A stretch of DNA of 19,001 bases from CALAZP01 sp041164265 (GTDB taxonomy: Bacteria; Bacteroidota; Bacteroidia; Chitinophagales; Saprospiraceae), in contig JBEAPR010000037.1 in assembly GCA_041164265.1 (NCBI GenBank), forward strand, positions 1 through 19,001, written 5' to 3'. The notes beneath the pieces are model-generated. The model did no database searches. It saw nothing but the letters and a program-made list of their open reading frames with translations, and was not told where the DNA came from. Both the position numbers and the translations under genes were made by a program. Numbering within the stretch: position 1 is the first letter of the stretch; each line of letters starts with the position of its first letter. Shown here piece after piece: positions 16,213 to 19,001 of the stretch.

Positions 16213-16232
16213 GAGTTGTTAAAGAATAACTC
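16213..16232 (+). other. Leader hairpin upstream of the tRNA-like RNA
   Basis: GAGTTGTT at 16213-16220 pairs with AATAACTC at 16225-16232 across an AAAG loop: 8 bp including one G-U pair. It lies between the predicted start site and the first base of the acceptor stem, leaving 9 nt to the stem. It could be a processing signal in the precursor or protect the 5' end. Confidence 0.45.
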
Positions 16233-16241
16233 CATAAACAA

Positions 16242-16356
16242 TGTGAGGTGGTGAAACAGGCAGGCACGCCCTCTCGTCTCGGGGGTGGAGGAAAGGGATA
16301 AATTTTTCGCAAGGAAAGCTAACCGCTCCGTGGAGGTTCGAATCCTTCCCTCACAG
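16242..16356 (+). ncRNA. tRNA-like RNA (Leu-type layout) with a 46-nt variable region
   Basis: The cloverleaf can be traced base by base. The acceptor stem TGTGAGG (16242-16248) pairs fully with CCTCACA (16349-16355), followed by discriminator G16356 and then CA. The D stem is GTG/CAC (16251-16253, 16265-16267) around an 11-nt loop with GG. The anticodon stem is CCCTC/GGGGG (16269-16273, 16281-16285) around TCGTCTC. The T arm is GGAGG-TTCGAAT-CCTTC (16332-16348), with the invariant TTCGA. The D arm and the TG...CGT edges of the variable arm resemble tRNA-Leu. Three things differ from a working tRNA: C instead of U at position 33, no purine at 37, and a variable region of 46 nt (16286-16331). 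That region has a GGAG/CTCC base stem and an inner 6-bp hairpin (16303-16318) capped by GCAA. By position the anticodon would read GTC (Asp), which does not fit a Leu-like body. The RNA has its own promoter and terminator. It might be a tRNA-derived regulatory RNA, a substrate for a modifying enzyme, or an odd tRNA; the function is unknown. Confidence 0.72.
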
Positions 16357-16361
16357 CACTT

Positions 16362-16400
16362 AAGCGCTACAATCAATCGATTGTAGCGCTTTTTATTTTT
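16362..16400 (+). terminator. Intrinsic terminator of the tRNA-like RNA
   Basis: AAGCGCTACAATC at 16362-16374 pairs perfectly with 16379-16391 (13 bp, AATC loop) and runs into TTTATTTTT. The stem starts 5 nt after the discriminator base. The T tract lies on the plus strand, so it mainly ends the small RNA; in the other direction, for the antiporter gene that stops at 16399, only two T residues follow the stem, which makes it a weak terminator there. Confidence 0.9.
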
Positions 16401-18477
16401 ATAGGTAATCCATTAATTCTGCCACTCCTGAAGGATCACTGTATTGTTGCGGATAGATGATGATCTTGCTTACCTCTTTAAAATCGCTTTCCATTTTAGT
16501 CGGAAGATTTTCTAATTCTCTCAGATGGCTGATGGCGTTTTTGCGAGCACTTACTAAGAAAATCAAATCATCGGGTACCAAATCAGAAGCGATAGTGGAA
16601 AGGTGATTCCAATCCGAATAATTAGTGAAATTTAATTGGGTATTCAATTTTTGCTGATCTAAAAATGTTTGAATAGCATTTTTCGTTTCCGAATTACTGT
16701 ACAAGTAAATCCCCGAGCTGAGTTCTCGGGCCATTTTGGTGACCTTAGAGAGCCATTGTGTAAATCCTTTTTCTCTTTCAGCGCGAGGGGGTACTGCTAA
16801 AAGTATTCTTTTATGGTTTGAGATAGGATTTTGGAGGGCACAGATAAAGGTAGTTTTATCTGAATGATTGATTAAACTATTGACTTTATCTCCAATGATA
16901 ATTTCAAGAATACCAGGTTTTTGTGGCCAACCCAGGATGACGATATCTGCTGCTATTTCTTTAGACATTCTAATGATGCCACTAGCGGGATTGTGATCTA
17001 TAGTGGCTAGTATTTTGACATTAGTTTCTGTAGCGGAAGCTTCTTTGGCTAATTCTTCTAATTTTTTTCGCGCTTTATGAAGGTTGATTTCTGCCTCATC
17101 GTTATTACTGACCACAGAAAGCATGTGAATAGATTTTTCTGCTTTGGGATGCTTGATATAAATGCAAAATTCCAAAAGCCTTTCCATAGATTGTAGATTA
17201 GCAATTGGTAGGAGAATGACTTCCTCGGAGGCATTTGTTGTTTTTTCAAGGGATTGCCGGTCTATTTCCGTTTCTTCCACTAATTTTTTAGCCGCTTTTT
17301 CTGTAGCAAAGGAAGAGATGATACTGGTTAGTAAGATGAGAATGATGGTTCCATTCAGAATGTCTTCATTGATAATATCCGCTCGGTAGCCAACGAGGAT
17401 GACTGCTAAACTAGCGGCGACTCTAGCGCTGCTAAGTCCGTACATAATATCTCTTTGTGCCTTGGTAAACTTGAAAAGAACTTGACTGAAATAGGCGGCT
17501 AACCATTTACTAATCAGAGCGGTAACCGTCAATATACCCGCAACAATGAGGGCACCGGTACCGCTGAATATTACTTGTAAGTTGACCAGCATACCCACAC
17601 TAATCAGGAAAAAAGGAATAAAAAGCGCATTGCCAATAAAGTCAATTCTATTCATCAATGCTGAGGAATGTGGAATAAGCTTATTGAGGGCCAAACCTGC
17701 TAAGAATGCTCCGATAATGGGCTCCAGCCCTGCAATTTCAGCTAGAAAAGCAGTGAAAAATACCGCAGAAAGCACAAAAATATAATGAGAGTGCTTTTCA
17801 CTTTCTAGTTTGTTGAAAAACCATTTGGCAATTTGGGGAATAACTAGGAAAACAATGGCTGTAAAGGTGGTTATGGATAATGTCAATTGAATCCAAAACC
17901 CTTGATCAATTTGACCACTTGCTCTTCCTAGTATGATAGCGAGGAGGATTAAAACAGCCGTATCGGTTAAAATAGTTCCTCCTATGGTAATGGCTACTGC
18001 CTGATTTTTGGAGACCCCGTATTTACTTACAATAGGATAGGCTACCAGAGTATGGGTGGCAAACATGCTAGCGGTTAGTAAACTAGCATTACTGCTGTAT
18101 GCTAATAGATAGTAGCATACCGGATAACCAATTAACATGGGTATGGCAAAAGTAAAAAATCCAAATACCAGGCTTTTGTTTCTGAAAATTTTAAAGTCAT
18201 TCATATCCAGCTCTAAGCCGGCGATAAACATGATATATAGTAGGCCTATGGTAGAAAAAAGTTCTATTGCCTCATTGCTTTCTATGATATTAAATCCATG
18301 TGGTCCAATAATCACTCCAGAAATAATCAAACCTATTACGCCTGGAATTTTTAGCTTGCGTAGCACCAAAGGAGACAGAAGGATTATGAAAAGGATAACG
18401 GAAAAAAAAAGTACAGGATTGGAAATAGGGAGTTCAAACTCGTGAAGGAGGGTAGCTAGTGGACCACTTTGGTTCAT
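16399..18477 (-). CDS. CPA2-type cation:proton antiporter with C-terminal USP-like region
   Basis: A 692-residue protein. Residues about 15-400 are a sodium/proton exchanger domain with some 12-13 helices, including IPGVIGLIISGVIIGPHGF, FIAGLELDMNDFKIFRNKSL and EPIIGAFLAGLALNKLIP, all familiar in KefB-like and CPA2 antiporters. The cytoplasmic tail (about 410-692) lacks the Rossmann GxGxxG of a TrkA-N/RCK domain. Instead it looks like two universal-stress-protein-type units, for example VILLPIANLQSMERLLEFC followed by ADIVILGWPQKPGILEIIIGDKVNSLINHSDKTTFI, then RILLAVPPRAEREKGFTQWL. It probably exchanges sodium or potassium for protons, gated by a nucleotide or another signal through the tail. 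ATG 18477 is the natural start. A terminator-like hairpin lies 26 nt upstream in the leader. Confidence 0.9.
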   Translation of the reverse strand: MNQSGPLATLLHEFELPISNPVLFFSVILFIILLSPLVLRKLKIPGVIGLIISGVIIGPHGFNIIESNEAIELFSTIGLLYIMFIAGLELDMNDFKIFRNKSLVFGFFTFAIPMLIGYPVCYYLLAYSSNASLLTASMFATHTLVAYPIVSKYGVSKNQAVAITIGGTILTDTAVLILLAIILGRASGQIDQGFWIQLTLSITTFTAIVFLVIPQIAKWFFNKLESEKHSHYIFVLSAVFFTAFLAEIAGLEPIIGAFLAGLALNKLIPHSSALMNRIDFIGNALFIPFFLISVGMLVNLQVIFSGTGALIVAGILTVTALISKWLAAYFSQVLFKFTKAQRDIMYGLSSARVAASLAVILVGYRADIINEDILNGTIILILLTSIISSFATEKAAKKLVEETEIDRQSLEKTTNASEEVILLPIANLQSMERLLEFCIYIKHPKAEKSIHMLSVVSNNDEAEINLHKARKKLEELAKEASATETNVKILATIDHNPASGIIRMSKEIAADIVILGWPQKPGILEIIIGDKVNSLINHSDKTTFICALQNPISNHKRILLAVPPRAEREKGFTQWLSKVTKMARELSSGIYLYSNSETKNAIQTFLDQQKLNTQLNFTNYSDWNHLSTIASDLVPDDLIFLVSARKNAISHLRELENLPTKMESDFKEVSKIIIYPQQYSDPSGVAELMDYL

Positions 18478-18503
18478 TTTTAGGATTTTGACCTAAAGAT
18501 AGA

Positions 18504-18545
18504 AAAACAGCCCCTAAAAGTGAGTGTAAGTGAAGGGGCTGTTTT
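18504..18545 (-). terminator. Terminator-like hairpin in the leader of the antiporter gene
   Basis: AAAACAGCCCCT at 18504-18515 pairs perfectly with 18534-18545 (12 bp, 18-nt loop). Read on the minus strand the GC-rich stem ends in GGGGCTGTTTTTCT, the form of an intrinsic terminator, 26 nt before the antiporter start. The plus-strand version ends in GTTTTC and is weaker. The flanking genes are divergent, so no upstream gene needs ending here. An attenuator, a stop for an unseen small RNA, or a leader hairpin are the options. Confidence 0.6.
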
Positions 18546-18561
18546 CAAACGCCTATATCAT

Positions 18562-18593
18562 CAAACTAATTAAACAACGTTTGAATATGCAAA
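18562..18593 (-). promoter_or_regulatory. Candidate promoter for the antiporter gene
   Basis: On the minus strand, TTTG (18593-18590) lies 20 nt before TTAGTTTG (18569-18562), which matches TAnnTTTG at seven of eight positions. Transcription would begin about 10 nt before the terminator-like hairpin, placing the hairpin in a leader of roughly 80 nt. Confidence 0.35.
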
Positions 18594-18687
18594 ACGCTGT
18601 CAGGTGGGAAACTTATATTTTTGTTTTTGGTTCACGATTTCATTCAATTGATTAATTTTTGTAATATTTGTAGGCAATTCTAAATTC

Positions 18688-19001
18688 ATGAAAAAGCGGT
18701 CGATTATTTTGGTTTTTACAGGGCTTTTGATGGCCACCATGCTTAATGGACAATGTTTATCAGGAGATTGTCAAAATGGCTATGGCGTCCTAGTCCGTCC
18801 TGATTTTTATCGATATGCTGGTGAGTTTTCAGGAGGACAAATTACAGGTTTGGGCAAGGGGTATTTTCAGGATGGAAGCCAATATGAGGGGGATTGGTTA
18901 AATGGCTTTCCGCATGGAAAAGGAAAAAAAATATTGTCCTCAGGTAAAATTTTAGAAGGAATATGGAAAAATGGGGTTTTAGAGCAATCCAGTTTGGGGG
19001 G
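18688..19001 (+). CDS. Secreted MORN-repeat protein, N-terminal 104 residues (3' end outside window)
   Basis: An open frame from ATG 18688 to the window edge. The start MKKRSIILVFTGLLMATMLNGQ is a signal peptide. MORN-type repeats follow from about residue 42: YAGEFSGGQITGLGKGYFQDG, then YEGDWLNGFPHGKGKKILSSG, then LEGIWKNGVLE. MORN repeats form elongated beta-strand ladders. In Bacteroidota such proteins are common and mostly of unknown function, and may act at the cell surface or in the periplasm. CLSGDCQNGYG at the start of the mature protein is often seen before MORN repeats in this phylum. Upstream, degenerate -7-like sites (TAATTTTTG and TAATATTTG, 18653-18670) may serve as the promoter, but both have an extra base. 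Confidence 0.85.
   Translation, partial: MKKRSIILVFTGLLMATMLNGQCLSGDCQNGYGVLVRPDFYRYAGEFSGGQITGLGKGYFQDGSQYEGDWLNGFPHGKGKKILSSGKILEGIWKNGVLEQSSLG

Noticed and set aside
16242..16356. Ordinary tRNA-Leu
   Set aside because: The D and T arms fit, but the variable region is 46 nt, U33 is missing, and no Leu anticodon is present in the loop.
16242..16356. tRNA with an intron in the anticodon loop
   Set aside because: The anticodon stem closes on itself around a normal seven-base loop; the extra bases lie in the variable arm, and they are too few for a group I intron.
16158..16376. A 72-residue open frame on the minus strand across the small RNA
   Set aside because: It is antisense to the structured RNA and half of the terminator, with no domain or start signal.
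1..19001. CRISPR array, insertion sequence, prophage or integrase
   Set aside because: No evenly spaced repeats, transposase, recombinase or phage genes were seen in any frame.

Overview
The window looks like chromosomal DNA of a member of the Bacteroidota, probably from the Saprospiria. The grounds are a protein with a C-terminal type IX secretion (T9SS) sorting domain, several secreted or lipoprotein genes with Bacteroidota-style signal peptides, few Shine-Dalgarno sequences, and promoter-like sites of the TAnnTTTG type (-7) rather than sigma-70 boxes. Taxonomy is inferred from style only; no marker gene was compared.

Layout: (1) 1-527, minus strand, 5' part of a large secreted protein cut by the window edge. 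(2) 634-4378, minus strand, a two-gene unit: an M16 zinc protease followed by a PLP enzyme of the ACC deaminase / D-cysteine desulfhydrase family. (3) 4479-6199, plus strand, a secreted M14 zinc carboxypeptidase and a small heavy-metal-binding lipoprotein, divergent from the M16 gene across a 100-bp region carrying a -7 box and a palindrome. (4) 14678 down to 6196, minus strand, a long run of eight closely spaced genes: guanine deaminase, sodium:solute symporter, fabH, efp, accB, accC, an ABC exporter and a T9SS cargo protein. Its core (fabH-efp-accB-accC) starts fatty-acid synthesis: AccB carries biotin, AccC carboxylates it, and FabH condenses acetyl-CoA with the malonyl-ACP made downstream. 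(5) 14734-15987, plus strand, a DUF819 membrane protein. (6) 15988-16398, a 411-bp stretch without protein genes that holds a complete transcription unit for a small structured RNA. (7) 16399-18477, minus strand, a CPA2-type cation:proton antiporter with a cytoplasmic USP-like tail and a terminator-like hairpin in its leader. (8) 18688-19001, plus strand, the start of a secreted MORN-repeat protein.

The most unusual element is the RNA at 16242-16356. It has the acceptor stem, D arm, anticodon arm and T arm of a tRNA, and its layout resembles tRNA-Leu. However, its variable region is about 46 nt long and contains a GCAA-capped hairpin, and its anticodon loop lacks U33. A well-formed Bacteroidota promoter lies upstream and a 13-bp intrinsic terminator begins 5 nt downstream, so it looks like a dedicated, transcribed tRNA-like RNA and not a decayed remnant. 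I do not recognise it as a described family.
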